Positions 35,917-45,588 of a DNA stretch of 64,000 nt are shown one piece after another (within the stretch, counting starts at the first letter, position 1; every line of letters starts with the position of its first letter). Both the position numbers and the translations under genes were made by a program. The notes below the pieces were generated by a model. The model was given only the letters and a program-made list of their open reading frames with translations. It had not been told where the DNA came from and made no database searches. The DNA is from CAVQBP01 sp963782475 (lineage in GTDB: Bacteria > Bacteroidota > Ignavibacteria > Ignavibacteriales > Ignavibacteriaceae): assembly GCA_963782475.1 (NCBI GenBank), contig CAWAJW010000014.1, positions 1-64,000 on the forward strand, given 5' to 3'.

Positions 35917-36385
35917 TTTTTAAATATATTTGATAGGACGCGATTATTAAAAATACTGGAGCTAGATTTTAATGTTGTAGCTTTATCTGCATAACTGCCC
36001 TTGAGTTTGTTTTACAATTGTAAAGATTTTATGAACAGCGGATGGCCGATATCATTAAAAATTCCTATTTTGTCCTTTCTATATTACAAACAACCACATT
36101 AAATTTTGTTTTTTGCTTACACAATATTTATGAATTATTAAAATCGATTAAATCATCTTATTGTTTTGCTTTAAATTAGATAAGATATGTTGCCTTGAAA
36201 AAACCATCCGTCAACTAATAATTCCAAGATAATAATTGATTTGCTATTTATTTCTTTGAAAATATAGTCTATCTTTACATAATAAACCATAAAAAATTGG
36301 TAACGTTTGCAGGCTGCAGATATATATAAGCTCCCTTTAAAAAACTTAGAAGTTCAAACTCAAAATAATAATGAGAAGGATTAAA
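35917..36385 (+). other. Regulatory gap before the GH2 gene
   Basis: A 469-base AT-rich gap with no credible ORF on either strand. It holds the LacI-type palindrome at 36298 and the ribosome-binding AAGGA just before the GH2 start. Nothing else is recognised. Confidence 0.6.
36298..36311 (+). promoter_or_regulatory. Candidate LacI-family operator
   Basis: TGGTAACGTTTGCA fits the 14-bp LacI/GalR/CcpA operator pattern TGnnAACGTTnnCA with a central CG. The outer TG/CA and inner AACGTT pair perfectly; only two positions break symmetry. It lies 74 bases before the GH2 start, placing it where a repressor would block transcription. No LacI-type regulator gene is in the window. Confidence 0.5.
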
Positions 36386-39300
36386 ATGAGAAAATTATTT
36401 ATTATCGTTTTTTCACTATTTTTCTTTTTCCCGCTTAACTCAGTTGCACAAAATAGCCCGGGTGATTTACCAGACTGGGAAAACCCACGGGTTATAGGAA
36501 TAAATAAAGAGCCTGCTCATTTGAGTTTTATGCACTACCCTGATCTTCAGAGTGCTTTGGCAGACAGTGGCTGGGAATTCCATACTCCATATTATAAATC
36601 CCTTGATGGACAGTGGAAATTTAAATGGTCAAAAAATCCGTCAGAACGGCCGAAAGATTTTTATAAAACAGATTTTGATATAAGTACATGGAAAAATATC
36701 CGCGTTCCGGCAAGCTGGCAGACCGAAGGATTCGGTAAAGCAATTTATCTAAACATTAAATATCCTTTTCACCCTGATTATCCTGCTCATCCGCCATTGA
36801 TCCCGCAAGATTATGATCCGGTTGGCTCTTACCGTACTACATTCACTGTTCCTGATAACTGGGATGGACGCAATATCTATATCCATTTCGGCGGCGTTAA
36901 AAGTGCTTTTTATATCTGGGTGAATGGTAAGAAAGTAGGATACAGCCAGGGTAGCATGACGCCGGCAGAATTCAACCTTAACTCATACCTGAAAAAAGGT
37001 GACAACCAATTAGCTGTGGAAGTTATTCGCTGGTCGGATGGCTCGTATCTGGAGGATCAGGATATGTGGCGCCTCAGCGGAATTTTCAGAAGCGTATATT
37101 TGTATTCAACACCTAAAGAGTACCTGGAAGATTTTTTTATTCGTGCTAAGCTTGACGACCGTTATGAAGACGGGCTGCTCCATATAACCGCAAAGGTTCG
37201 TAACAGCTCCGATGAGAACTTTCAGCCGGCAACAGTTGAGGCATATCTTTATGATGAAAACGGAAAGATGATCGGGAATGGACCTGTAGCTTCTTCTCAG
37301 ACCATTACTGATATACCTGCAGGAACCGATGGTATTGCAGAATTGCACTCTAAAATTGATCAGGTTGGTAAATGGACGGCAGAAACACCATATCTTTATA
37401 CCGTAGTTCTGGTTTTGAAAAATGATAAAGGAAATGTATTGGAAGCAGCGAGGTCAACTACCGGCTTTCGTACAATTGAAATAAAGGAGGGTATGCTTCT
37501 GGTGAATGGTGTTTCGGTAAAATTAAAAGGAACAAATATTCATGATCATGATCCGTTTCACGGCAGAGCTCTTGATTATAAATGGATTGAGAAAGACCTG
37601 AAATTAATGAAACAAGACAATATTAATACCGTTAGGTTTTCACATTATCCGCATGATCCAAGGTATTATTTCTTATTTGATAAATATGGAATGTATGTAA
37701 TTGATGAAACCAATCTGGAAGCACACGGTATGTATGAAAGAGAATTATTACCTGGCAGTGATCCTCTCTGGACAGACGCTTGTGTCGAAAGGATAAAAAG
37801 AATGATTGCAAGGGATAAAAATCACCCATCTGTAATTATATGGTCACTCGGCAATGAAGCAGGATATGGAGAAAATTTTGAAATCATGGCTTCTTATGCA
37901 CGTGCTGTTGATCCCTCCCGTCCGATACATTATGAACAAATGAATAGCATTGCGGATATGGTGAGTCACATGTATCTAACTCCGGATCAGCTTGAAAATA
38001 TGGCGGCAGATCCGGATATAAGTAAACCTATTTTCATGTGTGAATATGCCCATTCAATGGGAAATTCTACTGGAAATATGGAAGTATACTGGGATATAAT
38101 AAACAAGCATAAAAATCTTATCGGCGGATGTATATGGGATTGGGTGGATCAAGGTCTTTATAAAAAAGATGCTCAGGGTAAAATGTTCTGGGCTTATGGA
38201 GGTGATTATGGAGATGAACCTAATGATGCTAATTTTAATATTAATGGATTTATTTTACCTGACCGTATACCGCAACCTGCTTATTATGAAGTAAAACATG
38301 CTTACCAATATGTAACTTTTTACCCGATGGATTTAATAAAAGGTACGTTGATAGTGCGAAACGGCTACTATCACTCTCGCTTAAATGATTATGAGATCAG
38401 ATGGGAATTAACACAAGATGGAAAAATGATTCAATCGGGAGTAATTGATACTCTTAATACTCCGCCTCAGAGTTGGGCTCACATAACCTTGCCAATCCAT
38501 CAACCTGAACTTATACCGGGAAATGAGTATTGGTTGAACATGAGTGTTCATCAGAAGAAAGGAAACTTCTGGGCTGATAAAGGATTTACAGTGGCCTGGG
38601 ATCAATTCAAAATGCCATGGGCTGTACCGTCCGCCAATTAAGGGGAAAGATTTGAATGCAAAAAATTCTGTAAAAGTAGATCAATCGGGAGATGTTATTG
38701 CCGTAAGCGGTGAAGGATTTAAAATCAATATCAGCAAAAAAGACGGTTCACTGATGAGCTATAACTGGAAAGGCAGCGATTTAATAAGCGGCCCATTGCA
38801 GCCTAATTACTGGCGGGCACCTACCGATAATGACATCGCCGGATTTCGAGGTGCGCTTGATGCATGGAAACTGGCTGGACCAAATCGAACTGTTGCTAAT
38901 GTAAATGTATCACAGCCGGAACAAAATTCAGCTATAATTGCTGTCAATGGTACTGTGCCAGTTGGAAAATCAACGTGGGGAGCAATATATACAATATATG
39001 GAAACGGCACATTAAAAATAACTCAGCAGTTAAATCCAATAGGAGATGTACCTCCCGATATTCCTAAAATAGGAACAGAACTGCAACTCCCGAAGGAATA
39101 TGCTGAAATGAGCTGGTACGGCAGAGGACCGTGGTCTAATTATCAGGATAAACAGAGCGGCGCTATTATCGGGAGCTACAGCGGATTAGTAGATAGTCTA
39201 TGGACCGATTATGTAAAGCCTCAGGAAAACGGAAACAGATGCGATGTACGCTGGGTTGCCTTCACAAATAAAAACGGTGATGGATTGCTGGCTGTTGGTG

Positions 39301-39578
39301 TTCCTACATTAAGTGTAAGTGCCTGGCCATATTCGCTGCAGGACTTAGAAAAGGCAAAGCATATAAATGATCTGCCGCATCGTGATTATATAACAGTAAA
39401 TTTTGATTATAAGCAGATGGGGGTTGGCGGCATAGATACATGGAGTCCAAATGCAAGACCATTGCCCCAGTACCGTTTACCATCTTCACAATCTTATAAC
39501 TATGAGTTTTATGTAATGCCATATAATCACCAAATGGGTTCTATGGATAATGTCGCCAGAAATAATTTACCAAATTAA
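36386..39578 (+). pseudogene. lacZ-like: GH2 beta-galactosidase, frameshifted near domain 5
   Basis: An exported (signal peptide about 1-22) GH2 enzyme of about 1060 residues if joined. The first frame, to 38641, contains the sugar-binding, immunoglobulin-like and TIM-barrel domains. It has the acid/base Glu in SLGNEAG (about E491) and the nucleophile in MCEYAHSMGNS (about E553), so the catalytic core is complete. The stop falls right after WDQFKMPWAVPSAN. The next frame, open from 38544, resumes as KGKDLNAKNSVKV and continues with the family's C-terminal beta-galactosidase small-chain domain to 39578. An excess base within about 38627-38641 explains the break. ATG 36386 is chosen by AAGGA upstream. 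It likely cleaves galactosides in the periplasm. Confidence 0.87.
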
Positions 39579-39857
39579 GTGCTGGCTGGAGATTAAGTTT
39601 GATAAATAGCTATAGAATATTAATTATGCATTGACCAAGAATAAAAATTGTAATGCAGAAAGAAGTGCTTGTGATAAAAAATTATACTTGTTCTAAATTT
39701 ATAAAGCTTAGAATGTTTGGAATGATATAAAATTGTTCTCTAACAAAGTTATTCATGGACAAAAAATTAAACATTCATCTTGAATCTAGGGATTGAGTCA
39801 ATAAAATTATGAATAAAAAATTTAATAAAACAAATTAAATCTTCTATAAGAAAAATT

Positions 39858-40493
39858 ATGAAACAATATCGAATTATTTATTTATCATTTATCCTATTAC
39901 TATTCGCTTCCTGCTCAGACAAAATAAAAGTAGCTTGTGTGGGCGATAGTATTACAGAAGGATACGGATTAGCTTGGCAAAGCAAAACTGCTTACCCGGT
40001 AGTTCTCGACAGCCTTTTGGGAAACAGCTATTCAGTATTAAATTTAGGGCGAAGTGCCACAACTTTGCAGAAAAAGGGTGATTTTCCCTATTGGAGCTGC
40101 AAAGAGTTTTATGATCTATTTGTTTATAGCCCTAATATAATTATTATTCAGCTCGGCACTAACGATACTAAAACTCAGAACTGGGATTCAGCCGGTTTTG
40201 CCGAAGATTACCAGGCTTTAATTGATACATTTAAAACAATCTCAAGCAAGCCTAAGATTTATGTTTGCTTGCCTGTCCCGGTATTTAAATCAAAATGGAC
40301 TATTAACGATTCAATAATGACCACTGGAGTAATCCCCATCATAGAAAAATTAGCTAAGGCGAACAGTCTGCCGGTAATAGATCTTCACAGTCAAATGAGC
40401 GGACAAGGTAAGAACTTCTTTGACGGAATTCATCCAGATGAAAAGGGTGCTGGAATAATGGCTGAAGTTATTGCGCGATATTTAAAAAAATAG
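39858..40493 (+). CDS. SGNH/GDSL-family esterase lipoprotein
   Basis: A 211-residue lipoprotein (lipobox FASC, C19). The blocks of the SGNH fold are clear: VGDSITEG (catalytic Ser), a Gly in LNLGRSA, LGTND (Asn), and DGIHPDEKG (Asp and His). Such enzymes deacetylate oligosaccharides or sialic acids. It stands before the acetylesterase-type gene with a 28-base gap, suggesting joint removal of ester groups from a glycan. Confidence 0.9.
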   Translation: MKQYRIIYLSFILLLFASCSDKIKVACVGDSITEGYGLAWQSKTAYPVVLDSLLGNSYSVLNLGRSATTLQKKGDFPYWSCKEFYDLFVYSPNIIIIQLGTNDTKTQNWDSAGFAEDYQALIDTFKTISSKPKIYVCLPVPVFKSKWTINDSIMTTGVIPIIEKLAKANSLPVIDLHSQMSGQGKNFFDGIHPDEKGAGIMAEVIARYLKK

Positions 40494-40521
40494 ATTATCA
40501 AAAATAAATATTAAAATAATT

Positions 40522-41457
40522 ATGCTTAAATTAAAAATAATTTTTATCGTAATAATATTGTCTTTTTGCACATCATTAGCACAACAAAAAGTAATAGAGC
40601 TTTGGCCTGAAGGAATTCCTGGCTCTATAAATAATCCTTCTTATAAAGCTGAAATTGATTCAAGTCAAGGCTGGACATTCGAAAAGAATATTTCAAATCC
40701 TACTATGGATTTTTATCCTGCTCCGGCTGAAAAATCGAGCGGTACGGCAATTATTATTTGTCCGGGCGGAGGATACAGCGTATTGGCAATAAAACATGAA
40801 GGCTCACAAATCGCTGCTTGGTTAAACAGTCTTGGGATAACAGCTTTTGTATTAAAATACCGTTTACCCGATACAGCAATAATGGTTAATAAAACTATCG
40901 GACCTTTGCAGGATGCACAGAAAGCAATTCGTATAGTAAGACAACATGCAAAGGACTGGAATATTGACCCGCATAAAATCGGTATAATGGGTTTTTCTGC
41001 AGGGGGACACTTGGCTTCCACTTTATCGACACACTATAATGAAAAGGTTTATGAACAGGCAGACGCAACCAGCGCCCGACCAGATTTTTCCATTCTTATT
41101 TACCCTGTCATTTCAATGGATACAGCTATTACACATATGGGTTCACGAATTAATTTACTTGGAAATAATCCCAGCCCGGATTTGGTCAAACTATATTCAA
41201 ATGAATTACAGGTTAATGATTCCACACCTCCGGCATTTTTGGTGCAATCCATGGATGACGATGTTGTTCCTGTCCGGAATAGTATTGATTATGCACTTGC
41301 CCTCGAAGAGCATAAAATTCCATGCGAATTACATTTGTATGAAAAAGGCGGTCATGGCTATGGGCTTGGAAGAACAAATGATACTGAATCATCATGGCCT
41401 GAAGCGTGTGAAAAGTGGCTAAAAATGAGAGGTCTATTAATGAAAAAAAATAATTGA
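40522..41457 (+). CDS. Exported acetylesterase-type alpha/beta-hydrolase (BD-FAE-like)
   Basis: A 311-residue secreted hydrolase and paralogue of the protein at 10883. A signal peptide ends SLAQQ. The oxyanion motif is CPGGGY (80-85), the nucleophile elbow GFSAGGH (S159), with the acid in MDDDVVP and His in GGHGYG. A role in stripping acetyl or similar ester groups from polysaccharide is likely. It follows the SGNH gene closely and is followed by the sugar-dehydrogenase-like gene after 264 bases. Confidence 0.88.
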   Translation: MLKLKIIFIVIILSFCTSLAQQKVIELWPEGIPGSINNPSYKAEIDSSQGWTFEKNISNPTMDFYPAPAEKSSGTAIIICPGGGYSVLAIKHEGSQIAAWLNSLGITAFVLKYRLPDTAIMVNKTIGPLQDAQKAIRIVRQHAKDWNIDPHKIGIMGFSAGGHLASTLSTHYNEKVYEQADATSARPDFSILIYPVISMDTAITHMGSRINLLGNNPSPDLVKLYSNELQVNDSTPPAFLVQSMDDDVVPVRNSIDYALALEEHKIPCELHLYEKGGHGYGLGRTNDTESSWPEACEKWLKMRGLLMKKNN

Positions 41458-41721
41458 AATAAAATATATGATCCCGATTATAATTTTAGAATGATTGATG
41501 CTGAACAGTTATGGAAATTTGTTTGAATGCATGATTATGTTACTAGTGTTTTGGAATTCGTTTAATCGCTGCTCATGATAAATTAGGTTCTTATAATAAA
41601 ATTTAAGAATTGATCTATTTAACATATAAATAATCGCCGAATCTATATCTTTCCGGGCAAAACCTGCATCTTAATTAATAAGGATTATCTTTAATTCTAA
41701 TCTTTTTAAAAGGATAAAAAG

Positions 41722-42924
41722 ATGAATAGACCTTTATTCCGGAATTGTTTTTTCATATTGATATTAATTAGTTTAACTGCTTCCCTGGTCAGCGGACAAA
41801 GTAAAGCACCTAAGGTAAATCCTGAAATATGGGTTCGGCCCGGGTATGAATTATCCGTAGCCGTCAGTTCCGATTTAAGACCACGCCACATGGCTTTAGG
41901 TCCTGATGGAACACTTTATTATACCACTATGCCGGATAAGGTAATCATAGCTGCAAAAGATAAAGATAACGATGGATATTATGAAACTCTTACTCATTTT
42001 TATACTTCAGAAAACTCTGTTTCCGGAGTATTTTGGCATGATGGATATTTATGGTACACTGAAAGCGGTGCTATCTACAAATTAAAAGATAAAAATAATG
42101 ATGGAACAGCAGATGAAAGAGTTACAATAATCCCTGTTGACAGTCTTCCTTCAGGTGGTGCACACCATTTCCGCCCCGTTTTAATTCATAAAGGAAGATT
42201 ATATACGGCACTGGGAGATCCGGGCAATATAACTGATGCAACAAATACAGACAGGGAAAAGATCTGGACTTACAATCTGGACGGAAAAGATAAAAAGCTC
42301 TGGTGCTCAGGTATAAGAAATACCGAAAAGCTGGTTGTTCGACCCGGCACAGATGAGATTTGGGGAATGGATCATGGCAGCGACTGGTTCGGAAGAGAAG
42401 TCGGTGATACTGAAGGAAATCAGCCGATTACAGATTATAATCCTCCGGCTGAAATGAATAAATATATTGAAGGAGGATTTTACGGTCATCCTTTTATTGT
42501 TGGAAACCGAGTTCCCAGGTATGAGTATATGAAAAAAACAGATATTATAGAATTAGCTGCGAAGACAATTGTGCCTGAATGGTGCGGCGGAGCTCATTGG
42601 GCTCCATGCGGCATGATGTTTTATACAGGGGATCTATTTCCAAATACAAAAGGAGATGCCTTTGTAGCTTATCACGGGTCATGGAACAGGTCGGTCAAAG
42701 CAGGCTACCAAGTAACAAGAGTTTTATTCGAAGATGGTAGACCGTATGGGGAATTATCCTATGTAAAGTTTTTAACCAATGATCAAAAAGTATTGGGCAG
42801 GCCTGTAGATGTAATCCAGGCCCCCGATGGTTCTATATTAATAAGCGATGATGGAAATAAGACAGTCGATGGTTATAGAGAAAATAATATTTACCGTTTG
42901 AAATATATTGGTATGAAAAAATAA
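41722..42924 (+). CDS. Exported sugar dehydrogenase-like beta-propeller protein
   Basis: A 400-residue protein with a signal peptide (ending VSGQ) and a beta-propeller of the PQQ glucose/sorbosone dehydrogenase type (HMALGPDGTLYYT, GGAHHFRPV, HGSDWFG). It resembles members that oxidise sugars in the periplasm. No heme c motif is present, so electrons would leave by another carrier. The PQQ-contact residues cannot be confirmed from sequence alone. AAGGA lies eight bases upstream of the ATG. It ends the carbohydrate series. Confidence 0.82.
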   Translation: MNRPLFRNCFFILILISLTASLVSGQSKAPKVNPEIWVRPGYELSVAVSSDLRPRHMALGPDGTLYYTTMPDKVIIAAKDKDNDGYYETLTHFYTSENSVSGVFWHDGYLWYTESGAIYKLKDKNNDGTADERVTIIPVDSLPSGGAHHFRPVLIHKGRLYTALGDPGNITDATNTDREKIWTYNLDGKDKKLWCSGIRNTEKLVVRPGTDEIWGMDHGSDWFGREVGDTEGNQPITDYNPPAEMNKYIEGGFYGHPFIVGNRVPRYEYMKKTDIIELAAKTIVPEWCGGAHWAPCGMMFYTGDLFPNTKGDAFVAYHGSWNRSVKAGYQVTRVLFEDGRPYGELSYVKFLTNDQKVLGRPVDVIQAPDGSILISDDGNKTVDGYRENNIYRLKYIGMKK

Positions 42925-43016
42925 AGTTATGAAAAATGAGATCTTTCTATAAGATGTCATCTATAAATAGATTTCTTATACAAGTGTTAGATAATTAAAA
43001 TAAATGCTTTACCTTG

Positions 43017-43412
43017 CTAATTTTGATAATAACCGCCGTTTGCATCATACCAATATAAAATTATTTCATATGTATCATATTCACTTTGATATTGTATTTC
43101 AGTAAACCAGGCTTCATCAATTGCTGATTCACCCGGATTTAATGAACCAAAATATGCATATCCCCTGTCAATAATTGTATTCCCTTTTTTTAACTTAATT
43201 GTACATCCCACACTTTCTGCAGTAGCCCCATCACCTGTGTTCTCTACTGTAATAACGAACTTCGCAAAATTCCCGGGGGAAGCATTATCCTTTTCAATAT
43301 TAGTAATTTGACATTTAGGCGGTGATGATAATATTCCAAAGTCAGAATTAGGATCGCAGCCGGCTATTAAAAAAAAAGAAATGACTATAATAGATTTGAA
43401 TAATAATTTCAT
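43017..43412 (-). CDS. CARDB/Ig-like lipoprotein
   Basis: A 131-residue lipoprotein (LIAGC, C19) with one immunoglobulin-like domain of the CARDB type: FVITVENTGDGATAESVGCTI, then FGSLNPGESAIDEAWFT. Domains of this kind act as surface adhesion or spacer modules. No partner is clear. Confidence 0.7.
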   Translation of the reverse strand: MKLLFKSIIVISFFLIAGCDPNSDFGILSSPPKCQITNIEKDNASPGNFAKFVITVENTGDGATAESVGCTIKLKKGNTIIDRGYAYFGSLNPGESAIDEAWFTEIQYQSEYDTYEIILYWYDANGGYYQN

Positions 43413-43610
43413 TTTTGTCTCCCGCTGTTTTTTTATTGCAAATTACAAACTCTATACCATACGTATACCTTTTATTTTATTAAAATGGAATATTAATGTT
43501 TTCAAATCTGAACATTTGATGTACTAAATATTAGTCCGGGAATTTTACATTTAAACTGCAAAATAGGACTTGCTGAGCTACTGAAAGGCTGGCTGTTAAA
43601 TTGGGGACTT

Positions 43611-43646
43611 TTTAAGCAAAAAGAACGGCATCTAAAAACGATGCCG
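43611..43646 (-). terminator. Rho-independent terminator of the barrel-protein gene
   Basis: On the minus strand, a 7-bp perfect stem (CGGCATC 43626-43632 with GATGCCG 43640-43646) is followed by TTCTTTTTGC. It lies 34 bases past the stop at 43680. Confidence 0.8.
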
Positions 43647-43679
43647 CATTGATAAATTTGGTAAGAATCGATCTTTAAA

Positions 43680-44870
43680 TTACAAACTCAAATTCCTGAA
43701 ATAAAACGCAATGCCCTGGAAATTTGTTTCAAATCCGGAATCTACAAAAGCATTAGTATCGTAGTACTCAAGGATTAAATGATTTGCAACAAAACCAATA
43801 ATATTATTTTCTATAGAACCACTTAATAATTTGAAAATTCCCTCTGAAGAAAATCCGAAGCCATTTGATTTACGGTTATCAAAACCATGCCCGTTGAGCC
43901 GGCCGGAGGTAATTATTACAGTTTCAAACAGCCTAAAGATATGACCGCGATGCACGGTAACATTGTCGTCCCCTTTCAATCCGACCAGGTTTTTACCAAT
44001 TTTGATGTCTCCCAGCATACTTTGATATTCAGTGCCTGCAATTGTACTTCTTTTGATGAGAATATCCTCTGCTTCAGCGGTAAAAGAATAGTCAATTGCG
44101 TTTAACGTAGTTTGACCGGTGAGCAGATCAATCCCAAAATTTATAGTATAACCGAGCCTGGCTGTTCTTGGAATCGGATCCGCCTGCGCCGCATCAATAT
44201 ATGAAATTTTTTTCCCAAGATTTAATATTGAATAACCTAAAGAGAAATCAAATTTAGGTTTAATGTAAGATTCTCTATCCAAATAATATTTAAAATTATT
44301 AAACAATAATTGTGAAACCGGGGCTGTTATTAATGCTCCGAAATCAAAAGCGGTACTGCTAACTTTTTTAAACCCAGTGTTGGGTGGAGAAAGTTGAGAG
44401 TCAAAAGGTTTAATTGATAAAGCCTATGTTAAAAAGAAGATAATATTCATAACCGGCGCCAAAACTGATACAATCAAAAGAATCATAACTATCAAATGGT
44501 CCATATTTAACTATATTATGAATATATCCGGCACCAATTGATAAAGGTAGATCATTTTTCTTTTAAAATTATATCCGGCTGTAATTCCAAAAGTCTGGAA
44601 TGAAAGATTAGAAGCATCTCCCAGCCAGCTGGTTTTTTGAGGTAGCGTAAGGAGTGAAAAATTATTTACCCTTGAGAAATATCCTAGTTGTGCAGGGTTG
44701 AAATAGAATCCAAGAGGTTCACTCATTGGAATTGAAACACCTATTTGTCCCGCACCCTGTAAAAGAAGAGATTGCTGTAATTCTAAAAAAGGAACAGCAG
44801 CTTCTCCCTGGCAAAAGAATGATTTATTTAACAATAACAAAAATATTACTATCAAATAATATTTCTTCAT
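43680..44870 (-). pseudogene. Outer-membrane beta-barrel protein (PorV/FadL-like), two frameshifts
   Basis: About 395 residues if joined. The signal peptide (ending FFCQ) is followed by the region GVSIPMSEPLGFYFNPAQLGYF, which fits the PorV/UPF0164 barrel start seen in T9SS-bearing bacteria. The first frame (44870-44511) breaks at an A5 tract (44555-44559); one more A gives the second frame, open to about 44409. There a second lesion (within 44409-44415, TTTAATT on the plus strand) shifts to the third frame, which ends as a barrel strand, FYFRNLSL, at 43680. PorV-like barrels shuttle T9SS cargo, but a general porin is also possible. The terminal strand is compatible with barrel assembly. Confidence 0.7.
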
Positions 44871-45055
44871 AATAACCCCTTTCCCGTTTATTTAATTGCC
44901 GTTTAATGGTGCAATAAGTAACCAGCAGAATAAGTAAATAAGTACTAAAATTCGCAATAACTCTTTACTTTTAAAGTCAACCCGATCTAGAATAATAATT
45001 TTTTTTATATCATCAAAGTCCAAAATCATGACCGTACAAAAATACCTTTCGACAT

Positions 45056-45556
45056 CTAAAAGGTTCTGCCTGATTCCCCAAATTGCTCATTAAATTTAGA
45101 TAATAGGAGTCTGGTATCTGCAGGTATTGAATTCCCTAATTTTTTTGCCAGTTCTTTAATGTCAGGATAATAATCGCTGAATGAAAATTCTTCATTGTTA
45201 TTTCTTAGTATACCTTCAAGGTATAATCTTAATGCTTTCTGATAATCATATCTTGATTCTGTTTCTTTTCCCTTAATTAAATCTTTTAACTCTCCGTTTT
45301 CTTTTAATAATTTGGCAATAACAATACACTTAATGCTGAAGGTAGAACTGTCTTTTGAAAAATCCAATAATGAAATAATATCTTTTCCTGATAAGGAATT
45401 AATCATGTTGTAATCAAGACCTAAAATATTTTTACAAGCCGTATCGATATTATTAAATGATTCCTGGTAATTTCCGTTTTGTTTATTAAATAGAATTTTA
45501 GATAAGACTTTTGCCAGCTGCTCTATCATTCTCATTATATAATCTTGTCGAATCAT
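45056..45556 (-). CDS. DUF6483-like helical protein
   Basis: A 166-residue all-helical cytoplasmic protein that begins MIRQDYIMRMIEQLAKVLSKIL, a start very like the DUF6483 family. The rest is predicted helical, with a TPR-like packing of alternating hydrophobic residues, and holds YDYQKALRLYLEG. Function is not established. It lies 32 bases downstream of the GH5 gene start side on the same strand and 185 bases upstream of the barrel gene, and may be an unrelated neighbour. Confidence 0.6.
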   Translation of the reverse strand: MIRQDYIMRMIEQLAKVLSKILFNKQNGNYQESFNNIDTACKNILGLDYNMINSLSGKDIISLLDFSKDSSTFSIKCIVIAKLLKENGELKDLIKGKETESRYDYQKALRLYLEGILRNNNEEFSFSDYYPDIKELAKKLGNSIPADTRLLLSKFNEQFGESGRTF

Positions 45557-45588
45557 ATAAGCTAAAGATAATTAAAGAAGCAGATATT

